In this document: piece by piece, positions 23,135 through 33,959 of the stretch
Numbering within the stretch: position 1 is the first letter of the stretch
Layout of the letters: each line of letters starts with the position of its first letter
DNA from: Isoetes taiwanensis
Lineage: Eukaryota; Streptophyta; Lycopodiopsida; Isoetales; Isoetaceae
Direction of reading: 5' to 3'
DNA length: 64,000 bases
Assembly (NCBI GenBank): GCA_021234155.1
Contig: JAJEKV010000053.1
Coordinates: 5,300,488-5,364,487, forward strand
The notes under the pieces: generated by a model
Seen by the model: only the letters and a program-made list of their open reading frames with translations
Told to the model about the DNA's origin: nothing
The model's database searches: none
Position numbers and translations under genes: made by a program

Positions 23135-23985
23135 GTTCTGGCTTATGTTTCTGTTGTGGTTGTTTAAAAGTTCACATAATTGTTAGGTTATAGTGATGTG
23201 AGGTTGAAATTTTGTAATCAAGTAAATGCGAGGATGGTTTTTGTAGTGAAACTGTGTGTAATTACAGTTTGTTTTAATGAGATTTGTTGGTTGAAGACGT
23301 ATTATGAGTATGAGAAGGTGTTTGTGGGATTTTGTTTTTTAAAGATAAGCTCATTTATGATCCTCTGTTATTTAATGTTGGACCTCTGTGTTTGATAAGC
23401 TTGGTCTCATTGCCAAGAGTTTGCTGGAAGGAAAACTACATGATGATTTTGAAACATTCCCATGGCCGCAAATAGTTATGGCTCTCAAGGATTCTGAGCC
23501 CATAACATACATGCTACTACTTCTACATGCGTTTTCTGGTTTTGTGTATAAACAACAGCTTGAGAATATCGAGGAAGAGGTCTTAGCAAAGAGGTAGAAA
23601 ACAGTGGCCAGATGTTACTCTTGAGCTACTTTGGGCTCTGCAAGAGTAAATGCAGTCTTCTACCATTCGAAACTTTGTTTCAATTTGCCAAGACTATTTG
23701 TGTCATTTTCAAAGATACTGATGATGCTTTATATGATGAAATAATGAGTCATAGCCAAGACGTGAATCTGTGTGAATCTGTGTTAGCAGACAAGCCCATC
23801 ACAGTTAAGCACAAACCCACATGGCAAAGACAGTTTCCTAGCTACGTAAGATAACATTTTTCTCTCTTATTATCAAATTGGTTTCTACTAGGGTGTGCTG
23901 CAGACAATAACATTCTGTATAGTTATATTAGTCAACAGTTTAACAGAGCCAATACTTGCATCTGTTTCAGATTGCACCAATATTA
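23135..23985 (+). other. unassigned host-gene-like ORF fragments
   Basis: Open stretches at 23388-23597 (LIAKSLLEGKLHDDFETF, YMLLLLHAFSGFVYK) and 23612-23854 (FAKTICVIFKDTDDALYDE) look protein-like and share an orientation with the OB-fold gene. They are separated by stops and show no domain I recognise. They could be exons of one decayed gene. Confidence 0.3.
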
Positions 23986-23989
23986 TAAT

Positions 23990-24240
23990 ACTGCCAACCA
24001 GTAGGAACAAATTGAGTGGCACAATTCCTGACCCATGGGCCGGCTTTAAGTCATTATAGAATTTTAGCTTTTGAAAAATTTAGGGGACAACAGTTTTATT
24101 GGCACCATTCTATCCAGCCTTGAAAATTGCACTAATTTGCAATATAGAATATGGCTTCATGGCAATTCCTTGACTAGTCAAATACCTGACTCCATATGGA
24201 TGCTCTATAAGTTAACATCATTGGCACTTATGAATAGAAG
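23990..24240 (+). pseudogene. leucine-rich-repeat (receptor-like) fragment
   Basis: The translation shows NKLSGTIPDPWAGFKSL, then after stops FIGTILSSLENCTNLQ, LHGNSLTSQIPDSIW and LYKLTSLAL. These are plant-type LRR units (NxLSGxIPxxxxxLxxL). Stops and frame changes mark it as a relic of an LRR receptor-like protein. There is no kinase domain next to it on this strand. Confidence 0.65.
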
Positions 24241-24699
24241 CTGAGCGCTTGACGTTAGTTATTTTCAAACATAATAGGGGAAAATGGTAGGCCAATTTTA
24301 TCAAGGTTCTGCATTCATATCATGCTTTCTGCTGCACATTATCGTTATGCTTCCATTTTTTTTAACTTTTAGGAGTTCATCTACGTTGGCATAAAGGAAG
24401 GCTGAAGATGATAGGGAATTGGCTGTATTGTATAGTGGATTGTTGAGTTTGTTGGACCAAATTCGCACTAAAGAGATTCTTTGTTTATTTAATGCAGTCA
24501 AATCTAGAGGAAGGAGAAAATGGTATATAGATTTGCAAAATGGATGTTGTTGTCTATGGCCTCAAGTTCAAGAAATACATTGATGCCCACAAGATAAAGT
24601 TAGTGTTGTTTCAGATTTTATTGCAATGGCAATAGTCCCAACAAGCCAAATTGTCAAATGCTACAAAATACTGTATGGAGCCATGCAGTATGGACTAAC
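24241..24699. other. no gene recognised
   Basis: Contains a corrupted continuation of the MAPKKK relic on the minus strand (a second SPYCMAP-like copy and TIWLVGTIAI, echoing DIWSLGCTI) and otherwise AT-rich DNA. Confidence 0.35.
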
Positions 24700-25287
24700 C
24701 TCTGGAGCCATCCAGTATGGACTGCCCTTGAATGAAAGTGGAAATGACTGCGCAGTTATCTGCAAGTTTATAGAGTTACCGCATATTTCAAAAAGAAGTC
24801 ATGATGCATAGCCGCAAAGCAATCCAAATGCAAAGATACCTTGGTATCGTCTATCATAACTGGACAGTGCTCTAAAAAATACTCAGAGATTAATGCGGAA
24901 GTATTCCTTCCCTAGAGAACTCAAAAACATGCAATACTTAAGAGAAAACAAGTACATGTTTGGCCATGCCAACATCTGCCAATTTCACAATTCCATTTGT
25001 GTCTACAAGAATATTTGCGCCTTTGATGTCCTTGACAAAGAAAAAAGTTTGTTAAAAAATAATAGCAAAACATGGAAGGGTTATAATATGAAGAAAATAA
25101 TAGGACATATGGACGAGAGATGTAACCTGTGAACCGTATTTGCACTGTGAAGATAAGCTAGCCCTGACAAGATCTGCCGAGTGTAGCTACAGATAACAGG
25201 TTCTTTAAACGGGCCATACTCATGAAGCAATTTGTGAATTGAAGCTCCAGAAACGTACTCCAAATAAATGTATAATCTATCTTCCAT
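24700..25287 (-). pseudogene. MAPKKK (YODA/MEKK-type) kinase-domain relic, three exons
   Basis: Three minus-strand exons encode consecutive catalytic subdomains. 25127-25287 gives LYIYLEYVSGASIHKLL, YGPFKEPVICSYTRQILSGL and AYLHSANTVHR. 24956-25030 gives DIKGANILVDTNG and VKLADVGMAKH. 24700-24759 gives FPLSFKGSPYWMAPE. This is the plant YODA/MAPKKK3-5 pattern. The DFG motif is changed to DVG and the phase between the first two exons does not match, so function is unlikely. The ATP-binding lobe and the C-terminal lobe are missing. The family call is firm; the subfamily is from memory of the motif. Confidence 0.75.
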
Positions 25288-25759
25288 CTGGAAGAAAAGA
25301 GAACCTTAGGACCTAATAAGTAAAATCTGACATAAATTGGCACACTGAAGTTTATGAATATTCTAACCCTTCTCCCCTCTCCCACAATTATGTCGAAGTT
25401 GTTGGTACATTTAGCCACCACTTAGTTTTCCAACTAGATTCTACCAACTCTAGAACCAACATATTAAAATGCAAAATACTGGTTTAACTTAGGCCAATGT
25501 ACAAGCACTACTCTTTGTCACAACAAGCCCCCATGTTAGGCCATACATGGAAATTACCAACAATGCTAAAGCGAGAGATCATTCTACGTGCAAATCATCC
25601 CATTGCTATGATACAATTAGACAAAGCATATCAGAATGTAACTAAAAGTGAACAGAGACATATTAAATACCGTTTCTGATAAAACCATTAAGTTGAACGC
25701 CCTTTGCAGACTGTGATCCAGGTTGCATTAGAATAGATGGCCATAAAAAATAGTCAAGT

Positions 25760-26452
25760 TATTGGTTCCTGTTACTTGCAGATGAATCTTTCTAATGCAA
25801 TGGCTTGAATTCCCTGTGGAGATGGATGCAGCCTTCATGAAGAAGCGCAGACTTATAGCTTCCATTCGCATAGGTGCACATCGCCTCCGCATTGAAATAG
25901 GACATTGGGCTCGAGAAGCACGAGAACAAAGACTTTGCCAGTGTTGCCACCAGGGAGCCATTGAGGATGAATGTCATGCCCTCCAGATCTGCCCAGTGTT
26001 TGCCCATATCCGAGAGCGATATATTCGATTACTAGTGCTTGGTCAGCCGTTGCATCAATTATTGACTATGGCGTCAGTGGGTTTGTTGGGGTCGTACCTC
26101 CAGGAGGTTATGGATGCACGGACTCAGTTGTGTCCTCCGGGACGGTATTGAACTGTCCTATACAATTGTACAGTGTGCCAGCATACTTATTACTGCTAAG
26201 GTTTTTCCCTTGAAAACCCTTCGGGGCGGGGGTTTTTTAATCCTGTCAGTAATACGCTTGCTGCTCTCTTTTTTGTTTGGGTCCCATAGGCCAATTGGCC
26301 TCCGTGGATGCTAAAAAATCTATTCTATTCTATTCTATTCTATTCTATTCTATTCTATTCTATTCTATTCTATTCTATTCTATTCTATTCTATTCTATTC
26401 TATTCTATTCTATTCTATTCTATTCTATTCTATTCTATTCTATTCTATTCTA
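25760..26452 (+). mobile_element. LINE 3' end: ORF2 C-terminus, 3' UTR hairpin, (TATTC)n tail
   Basis: 25795-26151 encodes a LINE C-terminal domain (AHRLRIEIGHW, RLCQCCHQGAIEDECHALQIC, FAHIRERY) like the one at 8545-8907. The 3' UTR has a hairpin (26187-26258) with TATTACTG pairing CAGTAATA and GAAAACCC-TTCG-GGGCGGGGGTTTT inside. It is followed by a GGCCAATTGGCC palindrome, CTAAAAAAT and then about 29 copies of TATTC. The copy is 5'-truncated, as is usual for LINE insertions. Confidence 0.8.
26308..26452 (+). repeat. (TTCTA)n pentanucleotide microsatellite
   Basis: About 29 essentially perfect copies of TTCTA make the 3' tail of the LINE. The perfection points to a recent insertion or recent slippage. 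Confidence 0.95.
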
Positions 26453-27774
26453 AGTCAACGTGGGCAAAACTATCCGTGCATAACAAGCTGCAAATGCCTA
26501 GGACCAGTAGAAACACCTATACTTTGGATTGTACAGAATCACCTTCCTAGATTGTAAGCTGGACAATCTGCAATTATGTTCAGAAAGATCAATTATGACC
26601 ACATCTAATCAAGGCACCTTGAAGTTGTATTGTGACTTGGTTGAAGGCTGTTTATTATATCTCACTTAGGCATTTTGTTAAGCTCAAACATTTTGCAATA
26701 CAGAAAATATATGTTATGCTGTGCTTGTCAGTAAAAATTGCATTATCTTTCGGTTCTTGTGAATACGTTTACAGTTTGCAGAGCAAAAGAGATTACTGGT
26801 GTGGAAGTCTTTGGCTCTTCGGATTAATAATCAGGCCAGACTAGTTGTGTTTGCTTGATCTTGAAGGCGTAAAGGGTTTAGGTAAACTGGCCTTGGATTC
26901 TATCATTTTAAAGTCTGATATCTGAACTTAGTACAATATTCCAAGATGACCTCCACTTTGATGCAAGCAGTTGCAAGATTTGTGAAAAACTGTGTCACTG
27001 TAGATGGTTATTCTTCCACAAAGTTTGTGGCTATTCACATAATAATAGGTAAAGCGACTTTGCAAGTTGGGTTTTCTTCATCTTCAGTGAGAAGATTGGA
27101 CAAGCTTCCCAATTCCAACGAGAGAGATTTGAGATGTCAGCCTACCAGAACTTAAAATGAAAGAAAAGGAATCAGAAAGAAGGGAACCTGTTTAGAACCA
27201 TAATTAGCTTCTGAAAAGATTTTGTGCCTAAGATTGTTCTGCCAGCCATCTGCAAAGATAAAAAATTATCATAGGCAAAACTACCATAGTTAGAATCGTA
27301 TGCATCATTTTGGAGACTTTTGTGAAAGGGCATGACCTAAATTTTAGCCATTTAGCAGGGGTTCTAGTTGGTATTCTACTGCCAACTAGAAATGCTGTCT
27401 TCAAATGGATTCTCCTTTGTTCCATGGTTTAGAACATAGCTATGAAATGGTACAACTGATTTTTGGAGTACAGGAAATAGCATACACATCTAGTATATTC
27501 ATAATTTACAGAATCATTAATAGATTGTGATTTTCATATGCAACAGTTTATACAAAACTATCCATCATATTACCTGCATAGCTTTGGTGGAGATTGATCG
27601 TAATCGGGATTTTCTGTATATGCTTCAGCCTTAGAATGAAGAGAGTTTATGTTGTTGCTGCATGCTCATAATCAGGATTCTCTTTATGCTTCGGCCTTAG
27701 AATAAAGAGGGTTTATGTTACTACTCCTTTTCCACTTTTGTACTAAAGAAAGTGTTGTATTTTTGTTGCCTTTT
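26453..27774. other. intergenic stretch, no gene recognised
   Basis: AT-rich. It contains a tandem duplication of about 62 bp at 27600-27720 (AT..TCAGGATTCTCT..TATGCTTC.GCCTTAGAAT.AAGAG). No coding domain identified. Confidence 0.4.
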
Positions 27775-28218
27775 TTACCAAATATAAATTTGGAATGCCT
27801 GCGAAGCATCACTGCAACCAATTATTTTCAGATGCAATACATTCAGAAGATCAGGCAATGGACTTTGTGTGCTTCTATGTGCTGAGTGTTCTTCCTTCTC
27901 GCTTAGTTTTCTTTCTTCTTCTTTTATTGCAGAGCTTTGCTCCCATCTTGCATCAATCTCAGGACCTACTTGACTTACCTGTGGAATAACAAACCTTCTA
28001 TGTTGGTTAGCGGCATCCTGCATTACACTGACTCTGCTTCTAATTATAGCATCTATATTTCCAGCCTCAATCACGTCAAGGGCTGCGTGCGAATAAGGAA
28101 TAACAGCCTTCTTCTTCCAGAATCCAATCCATAAAATAACGGCACAACAGCTCCAGTAAAGGATCCTATGACTATAAGCAAACTGCCTTGACTCCTCCAA
28201 AGACCTTCGAGTGTCCAC
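27775..28218 (-). CDS. hypothetical protein fragment
   Basis: A 147-codon minus-strand ORF. The N-terminal third has one hydrophobic segment (ILYWSCCAVILWIGFW) that could span a membrane. The middle is charged and helical (SAIKEEERKLSEKEEHS). I do not recognise the family. Sequence complexity looks protein-like, but no splice or codon argument makes it certain. Confidence 0.3.
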   Translation of the reverse strand: MDTRRSLEESRQFAYSHRILYWSCCAVILWIGFWKKKAVIPYSHAALDVIEAGNIDAIIRSRVSVMQDAANQHRRFVIPQVSQVGPEIDARWEQSSAIKEEERKLSEKEEHSAHRSTQSPLPDLLNVLHLKIIGCSDASQAFQIYIW

Positions 28219-29660
28219 GATACTTGGATTTCGATATGTTCAGATTGGCATCAAATAACTGATTATCTCTGGCAACATTACAAAGTTTCAAACTCAAAGG
28301 AAGAATACCTTATTCAAGGTTCACGCCTTCCCTACAGATCGGCTTACAGTTCGAGCCCAATTAATGGTCCCTCTGAAGTTGGAACCCGATGGAAAACTGG
28401 AGATGCCAAAACTGAAGCCCTGGCCGGTCCAAAGCGGCCCATTTGGTATTGCTTTGGTCTAATTTTCTAGCGATCTAAGGGGTGGCTTGTCCACAAGGTG
28501 CAAAGCAGCTTACTGGAAATCCATCCCTGGAGCAGACATCAGTGGATGACATGCTTGGAGCCTCAAAGGTCTGCCGACCGCATCCCCACCCTCCGCCAAG
28601 CTCATATGGAATCCACACAGTCTAATCATAATCAGGGGTCCCTCAAATCCCAAAAGTCCACAGCCGTGGACAAGGAATATGCTACAAGATTCTTAAATCG
28701 TGGCCCTCTATGTGTCTTGCCCCATACTCCCCAAGGGTTGCCCTACGGGCAACCCAAAAAAAATGTTTAGAAGCATTAAGATATTTAGGTAGCTCATTTA
28801 GAATCAGTCCATTTAATACCCTTTATTCAGCAAGCGCAACCATAAATCAGAAAGCTAATTTAGTGCTTCATAGTTCTTAAAATTCTCACAGCCAAAGGGT
28901 GCACGTTTTGAGGGAATGACAACATGGTATGTGAAAATCACTTGATATAGGTGTGTCAGAGTCAATCTAAGGAGTTTAATCTCAAAAAGATTGTCAAATT
29001 GACACTTACAAAATCACTCTGTTTTATTGAGCATTACAGTCAATAGTTACTCAGGTTTCTTTTCTAGACACAGTTGTTGATCTCACCTAAAACCAACCAG
29101 CTGCACCTGGTGTGCAGACCTGTCAGAGGCACGTCTAGGTGTTAGAACAAAAAAAGAAAGTCCAGGACTCCATCTGCAAAATCTAGCTTGCTGCCAGGGA
29201 TATTGACCAAGTTTTGACTTGGTCAGGGCTATAAATCTAACAAACTTCTTTATGTTCTTTGGGAACTGACTTTTGGATGTAGATTCCTTGGTAGCTTGAG
29301 CATCCTTCTGAATTGGAATTCAATCAAAATTCAAGTCTGTCTATAGGTGGCACGAATTTTGCTGAGGCTCTCTTTGTTTGGTTTAGGGAAAATAGTGCTA
29401 ATTCTGGTCTGTGAGTTGTTCTTTGTGATTCTCACGAGCAAAGTGGTTGCCTAAAGCAACCTAGAGGTTCTAAGCCATTGAGGTTGGAGGTTTTGTCAGG
29501 AATTCCTTCAACACCTGGGTAGTCAATATTGAAGGATTCTGAATTGATTAAGGGAACGTCCCTATGCTGCTTGGATCGTGTTTACTCAAGGAAAAAACCG
29601 TCAATGAGCAGTTGAAGCCTAATATCAGAAGCTATCTTGAACTAAGTCGCATTTAATTAA
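28219..29660. other. intergenic stretch, no gene recognised
   Basis: Includes a 90-codon ORF at 28498-28770 without known domain, and the hairpin at 28727-28757. The remainder is AT-rich and adjoins the retrotransposon array. Confidence 0.35.
28733..28753. repeat. perfect 9-bp hairpin followed by an A-run
   Basis: GGGTTGCCC-TAC-GGGCAACCC is followed by eight A. A Helitron CTRRT end is not present on either side; a terminus of another small element is possible. Confidence 0.6.
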
Positions 29661-29664
29661 AGTG

Positions 29665-30167
29665 GGTCAGATCTCGACGTTTGGGACTCAGACTGAAGCA
29701 TATGCTTTTGAATATCGGCATCCTTTAGCCCATTCACGAAATGATCAACCCTCATTCCGGTTGTCAATTCTGGCAAACGCGAGAACAACGCTTCGTGGTT
29801 TACGCCACATAATCTTTGCACGTCCCATCTGCCACGGTTTCTTTTCAATCATCAAGGCATGTCGCCGGTCATAGTGGGGAGCATACTCTTGCCTGAATAG
29901 CTTACAAAATTCAGCCCAAGTGCGTAGCTTTCGTCCATCTTCAGTATGGGTATCCCACCATTCGGTCGCCCGACCCTTAAGCTTCAATGTGGCATACAAT
30001 AAACGAGAAGGCTCGCTTTTCTTTATTGCCGAAAAATAAAGCTTCATTTGGTTAAACCGAGCAATGGGGGAAGGGAAGGGGCGGGGGCATGGGGAAGAGG
30101 AGGAGGGGCAAAGGGGAGAGCAATGGGGCAAAGGGGGAGGAGGGGGGGGGGTTCCATGGCTAAACAA
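29665..30167 (-). pseudogene. chromovirus gag fragment (unit 1), left edge of the array
   Basis: Minus-strand frames give MKLYFSAIKKSEPSRLLYA, KGRATEWWDTHTEDGRK, EFCKLFRQEYAP and, in another frame, LFSRLPELTTGMRVDHFVNGL. This is a retrotransposon capsid (Retrotrans_gag) domain. The same protein is seen at 44554-45080 and about 59600-60090. The homology ends abruptly near 29665, so pol of this unit is absent. The N-terminal side reads into a C-rich (plus-strand G-rich) low-complexity tract at 30060-30160. Confidence 0.8.
30060..30160. repeat. purine-rich G-run tract (also 45105-45190 and 60085-60170)
   Basis: GGGGAAGAGGAGGAGGGGCAAAGGGG-type sequence sits between gag and the AT-rich leader in all three units. 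The repeated GGGG runs could form G-quadruplexes on the plus strand, with the element's sense strand C-rich. On the sense strand it gives a proline/serine-rich gag N-terminus in one frame. Confidence 0.75.
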
Positions 30168-30487
30168 CCATTCGAAAAAATAAAAAGATTAATTACACAG
30201 CTTAAATAATATAATTAATTAACTAATTAATTAGACAATAAATAATTAAACAATTTAGACAATGTTGAGAAAAATTTTCTCGCCTCACGAGGTGAGAATG
30301 GGCATGATTCCTCCCTACGTGCTCCCCCAAGCCTCGCCAGGCCCAATGAGCCGGATGTCCAAGGTAAGAAACGGGCCCAAATATTTTTTTGTTTGGCTCG
30401 CTGAACATTATAAAAATAAAAATAAAACTCAAAGAATTAAACATTATAATCCTTCCGACTACCGAAGTCGAGAAGGCACCTTCGATT

Positions 30488-31310
30488 TCATGCCCTGCAA
30501 GGGAGATGGAGATCTGGCTCTTCAACCGGGCGCAGTGACCGAATAAGTCGGCAGAGATGGAGAAGGATATGACATTGGCGGAGGTGGAGATCTGGCCCTT
30601 TCAACCGGCGCAGGAGATGAATGAACAGGAGCTGGCGGAGACTTGGCTCTCTAAATTGGAGCAGGGGATGACTAAGCAGGTGGAGATGGAGAAAAATATG
30701 AGATTGGTGGAGGTGAAGATCTGGCCCTTTAAACTGGCGCAGGCGATGAATGAACTGGTGGTCGAGGAGATTTGGCTCTTTCAATTGGAGCAAGGGATGA
30801 ATAAGCAGGGGATTATTTTTTTTTGCCCCTTTTCCTTTGTTGCATGGCGCTCACAGAGCGGCCAATTCAAGTCTCCATTCAAACCGATTCAAGCGTCTCC
30901 ATTCAAGCCGATTCAAGAGGCCTTTTTTGGCTTTAGATTGTGATAATCCATGGCAGTGCTAGTAGCTGTTCACAAAAATCTCACCAGATTTTCATAATTT
31001 CTCGCTGTATTTTTTTATCTTTCTCATTTCAACCTCCTTCAAGCTATGATGATGACATTCTGTAGCTCCTTCTATGCTTCTGGCTATGTATCTCTCAGAT
31101 TTGGCTCTTTTGATTGGCGCAGGTGATGAGTAAACAGACGGCGGTGGTGGTGGGGATCTGGTCCTTTCAACCGGAGCTGGAGAAGAATAAACTGGAGGAG
31201 AAGGGTACGAAAGTGGCGGAGGAGGAGATCTGGCTCATTCCACCGGAGATGAAGAAACGAGAGGGGAGTAACTGTAAACTGGGGGATCTGTCCCTACTCT
31301 TTAGTCGCAC
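30488..31310 (-). pseudogene. captured extensin-like (proline-rich) coding fragment, copy 1
   Basis: The minus strand encodes repeats such as SPPPPLSYPSPPVYSSPAPV, ERTRSPPPPPSVYSSPAP and, further down, RARSPPPPMSYPSPS, interrupted by stops and by a non-repetitive stretch (about 30830-31110). SPPPP with YSSPAP is the hydroxyproline-rich extensin style of plant cell walls and is foreign to Ty3 elements. The same fragment lies at the same place in the other two LTR/leader blocks, so it was captured before the family amplified. The plus-strand 128-codon ORF here is a shadow of these repeats. Confidence 0.65.
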
Positions 31311-31338
31311 TCTTTTATTTATTTGTGCATGTAAAAAT

Positions 31339-31375
31339 ACTATCTATCTATCTACCTACCTACCTACCTATCTAT
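31339..31375. repeat. (CTAT)n(CTAC)n microsatellite in the LTR (also ~46197-46230 and ~61338-61386)
   Basis: ATCTATCTATCTACCTACCTACC is present in all three LTR blocks, with copy-number differences between blocks. Confidence 0.9.
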
Positions 31376-32213
31376 TCGTTTGTACATCGGCAGCTTTATC
31401 CAATCTTATTGGGTCCTCCTCTGTTGTCTCTGTTGCAAGCATTTGCTAACTCCTATTTTGGTATCTTTCTCTATCCCGTACGCGTCTGACTTCCTGCTCT
31501 TTTAATGTCTCCTCTTTTTGTCTATGCGATGTATTTCTTTGTGGAATAATTAATTGTTTCCTTAACTCACAGACAAAATGCATAAAGTACCCACGTTGCT
31601 TGAAATATTGCTTTTACTGACCTCTGAACATAATATATCTGATTCCTTTTATTTTCATTCCCATGCAATACAATGCATTTTGTTACATCCGCACAGTGCG
31701 CAACTTCCCAAATAACGGGGAAGGGCCACCAGTCTACCGCCCACTCCTCGAACTCCCAGAGTTCCCCATGACCGATGGGATTAATCTCCCAGAGACTAAT
31801 CAGGAAGCCTAGCTTCCTCTTGATTCTTCCCAAAAGAATCGAATGATCCTTTACACACAAGGATCAGTGAATTATCCCTCTGGGATAATTCTGTGGATGC
31901 AAGTATGAACCTGGCAAACTATTGCCAGTACTGCAAATCAATGCAAGTAAGGTCTTTGTATTCCAAATACAAAGCAATGCTCTTGCAATGGAATCCAACT
32001 TCAAAACTTGCAAGCATTACAAGCAAGAACAGCGTGATTCCTTCTAGCCCTTAAGAACACCACCCAGTGATGTAGCCAAGAACCAGAATCAAGCCCTAAG
32101 AGGTCGGATTTGAGCTGTAAGGCTTCGGATCAACAAAGGAAATTCAGCCTACACAAGAACAGCAGAGATTACAAACTTCGGTAATTCGTGGGTCTATCAA
32201 AAGCACCCTTTTT

Positions 32214-32226
32214 GGCTTTAAATAGG
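32214..32226 (-). promoter_or_regulatory. TATA-like box in the LTR
   Basis: Minus-strand CCTATTTAAAGCC lies about 440 bp from the LTR start and is conserved in the other two blocks (about 55480-55492 and 62218-62230). It is the best candidate core promoter for the element. Transcription start is not determinable here. Confidence 0.4.
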
Positions 32227-32702
32227 ACCGATTTGTGCTCTAGCATGCACAAACTATCAATTTCGATCACATCCAGGTGTCAATCATGCCCTGGCATGTA
32301 ATCCAAGAGAGGAATCCGGCCTGCTGCAGTTCGACCAGCCTTGTATCAAAAAGGCATTCGAACTTTTCCAAGCTAATTCCCTATTGGCCCATTCAAACCA
32401 ATAATAACGTGCCATGTAGCCTCCTTTAACATTAATATTAATGTTACAAGGAACTATAGCTAATGTTTTATTGATAACATTAAATGTTGTGCCCCTATGG
32501 GCCAACTCTGCTAGCCCCGGAACGTCCCCATAGCCCGATTACGAGCTTATGGTCCGCTGCATAGTCACGATGCCCCCGGCATGCTATCGACGGTACCCCC
32601 GTGCTTATGGATATCCGTCATGAGTCCGTAAAAACGGCCACCCCTGGAAGCACCTGTAACAATTCCTCCCTCCTCTAAGACCTTGTCCTCAAGGTATTTT
32701 AA

Positions 32703-33365
32703 TTAGTTCAGGTGAGGAAACCGCTGCACGAACTCATCCGACTTCCATGTGGCATCCTCGAGAGTCTGCCCTCGCCACAAGACCAAATGTTCTACAACAT
32801 CTCTGTTGCGCAGCTGCCGAACTCTTTTATCCAAAAGGCATTCTGGCGTTACAGAGGAGTTTAAGACAAGCGATATACTCTCAGGACTAACCACGTTATC
32901 CGTATCTAGTATAGCTAGCACGCTTCAGTTGACTTACATGAAACACGGATGAATCCCTAGGTCCTGTGGTAAGCTCAACTCATATGCCATTGGACCTATT
33001 ATTTTCAGAATTTTAAAGGGTCCGGCATATCGCAGGGTAAGCTTAGGCACCCGTCCGTTCACTAAAGGGCGTAACCTATTCACCCTTAGTGACGAAGGAT
33101 AGACCACTCTCAAAAAGACATAGTCTCCTTCCTTATAGGAGACATCTGAGACATGCTTATTAGCAGTAGACTTATATCGATCCTGAGCCCTCTGCAAATT
33201 CAGCTTGCATTGACGCAGTATGGCATCCATATCCTGCAGCATATTCGCAGCTGCTTCCGCTTTGAGATACTTGTTAAGTTCTCGGGTTCCTACCCATCAT
33301 AGCCACCGTGTCATCTGGATACTCGTATGATGGCTATTGTTGTAGGCAAATTCCAAATAGGGCAA
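32703..33365 (-). pseudogene. chromovirus integrase C-terminus and chromodomain (unit 2, 3' part)
   Basis: Minus-strand frames give the integrase tail (KEGDYVFLRV, RYAGPFKILKIIGP, YELSLPQDLGIHP) and a C-terminal chromodomain (LLDKRVRQLRNRDVVEHLVLW, EDATWKSDEFVQRFPHLN then stop at 32703). The chromodomain places the family in the chromoviruses. A frameshift near 32930 separates the two. The gene is interrupted at 33370 by the 11-kb element and resumes at 44450, proving both sides belonged to one integrase gene. Confidence 0.9.
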
Positions 33366-33370
33366 ATAAT

Positions 33371-33959
33371 TGTTTGGGGTGCGGGTTGGGAACTCACGGA
33401 AGACGACCCTACTGGAGGGACCAGTGGATCTAACAGAGAGTCAGGGGACTATGTCACGCCGGGATTTGCAAGAAGAGAAGAAGAAGAAGAAAACGAGAAC
33501 AAATGAGAGAAAGATGATAAGCTTCCTTGATATCAATGATGAACATACATGAGCTCTTTAATAGAGAGAAAAACGAAAGGAGACAAGACTCAAAACTCAT
33601 CTAAAAACTCATGTGCTAGCTCTACTCATATATATAGTACAATGGCCTTGGGCCCAAAGATAGACACTCGACCGATCTCGGCGCCGACTCACGGAAGGAG
33701 GCCCGATGCAAGGAATGTTGGCGGTGCCTCTTGAAGTGCCTAGAATCCACGCCGACGCCGACGCTGGCGGACGGGTCAGCCACTTGTCCGGAGGGGCGCC
33801 TCTTGTTGACGGCCAAAGGCTTTGATCAAGGGGGTCCGGGTCAAGCTTTTGGTCTTCAAGGAGCCTTTGATGGCTGACCCGCGGACTTTGAGGATCCTTG
33901 AGCTTGACCCGTCTGTCAGAGGATGAATAGTCCTGCACTGGGAGGCATTGGGACTAACA
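33371..33959 (-). repeat. 3' LTR of the nested element
   Basis: Starts TGTTTGGGGT and ends GGGACTAACA on the plus strand (TGTT...AACA). It is preceded on the sense strand by a polypurine tract (GGTGGGGAG, just right of 33959). It differs from the 5' LTR by substitutions and small indels, several of the CTG-to-CCG type. Confidence 0.92.

Larger units (their letters stand above)
30263..32661 (-). mobile_element. chromovirus LTR/leader block 1 (shared between two units)
   Basis: On the minus strand the block starts TGTTACAGGTGC (32661) directly after the polypurine tract AGAGGAGGGAGGAAT that follows a pol stop codon, so 32661 is a firm LTR edge. The other edge is less sure: TCAACA (30263) makes a TGTT...AACA pair, giving about 2.4 kb, but no standard PBS follows it. 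It is 3' LTR for the pol at 32703 and 5' LTR for the gag at 29.7-30.2 kb. It contains CTAT/CTAC microsatellites, the extensin-like fragment, a TATTTAAA box and a near-palindrome TCTCGCCTC-AC-GAGGTGAGA. Confidence 0.65.

Noticed and set aside
26308-26550. 80-codon ORF of repeated FYSIL units
   Set aside because: Purely the translation of the (TTCTA)n microsatellite.
30557-30943. 128-codon plus-strand ORF (and siblings at 45548 and 60503) that stays open through repeated EIWPFQ/MEKDMTLAEV units
   Set aside because: It is the antisense reading of the proline-rich extensin-like repeats; the periodicity and open frame follow from the repeat, and the sense-strand SPPPP/YSSPAP pattern is the meaningful one.
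31100-31449. Plus-strand ORFs such as 31114-31449 and 46137-46346 as genes
   Set aside because: They run through the LTR microsatellite and repeat blocks antisense to the element, with no conserved domain.
32391-32490. TTAACATTAATATTAATGTTA and neighbouring AACATTAAATG as a terminator or operator
   Set aside because: It is an AT palindrome conserved in all LTR copies simply because the copies are related; no functional evidence.
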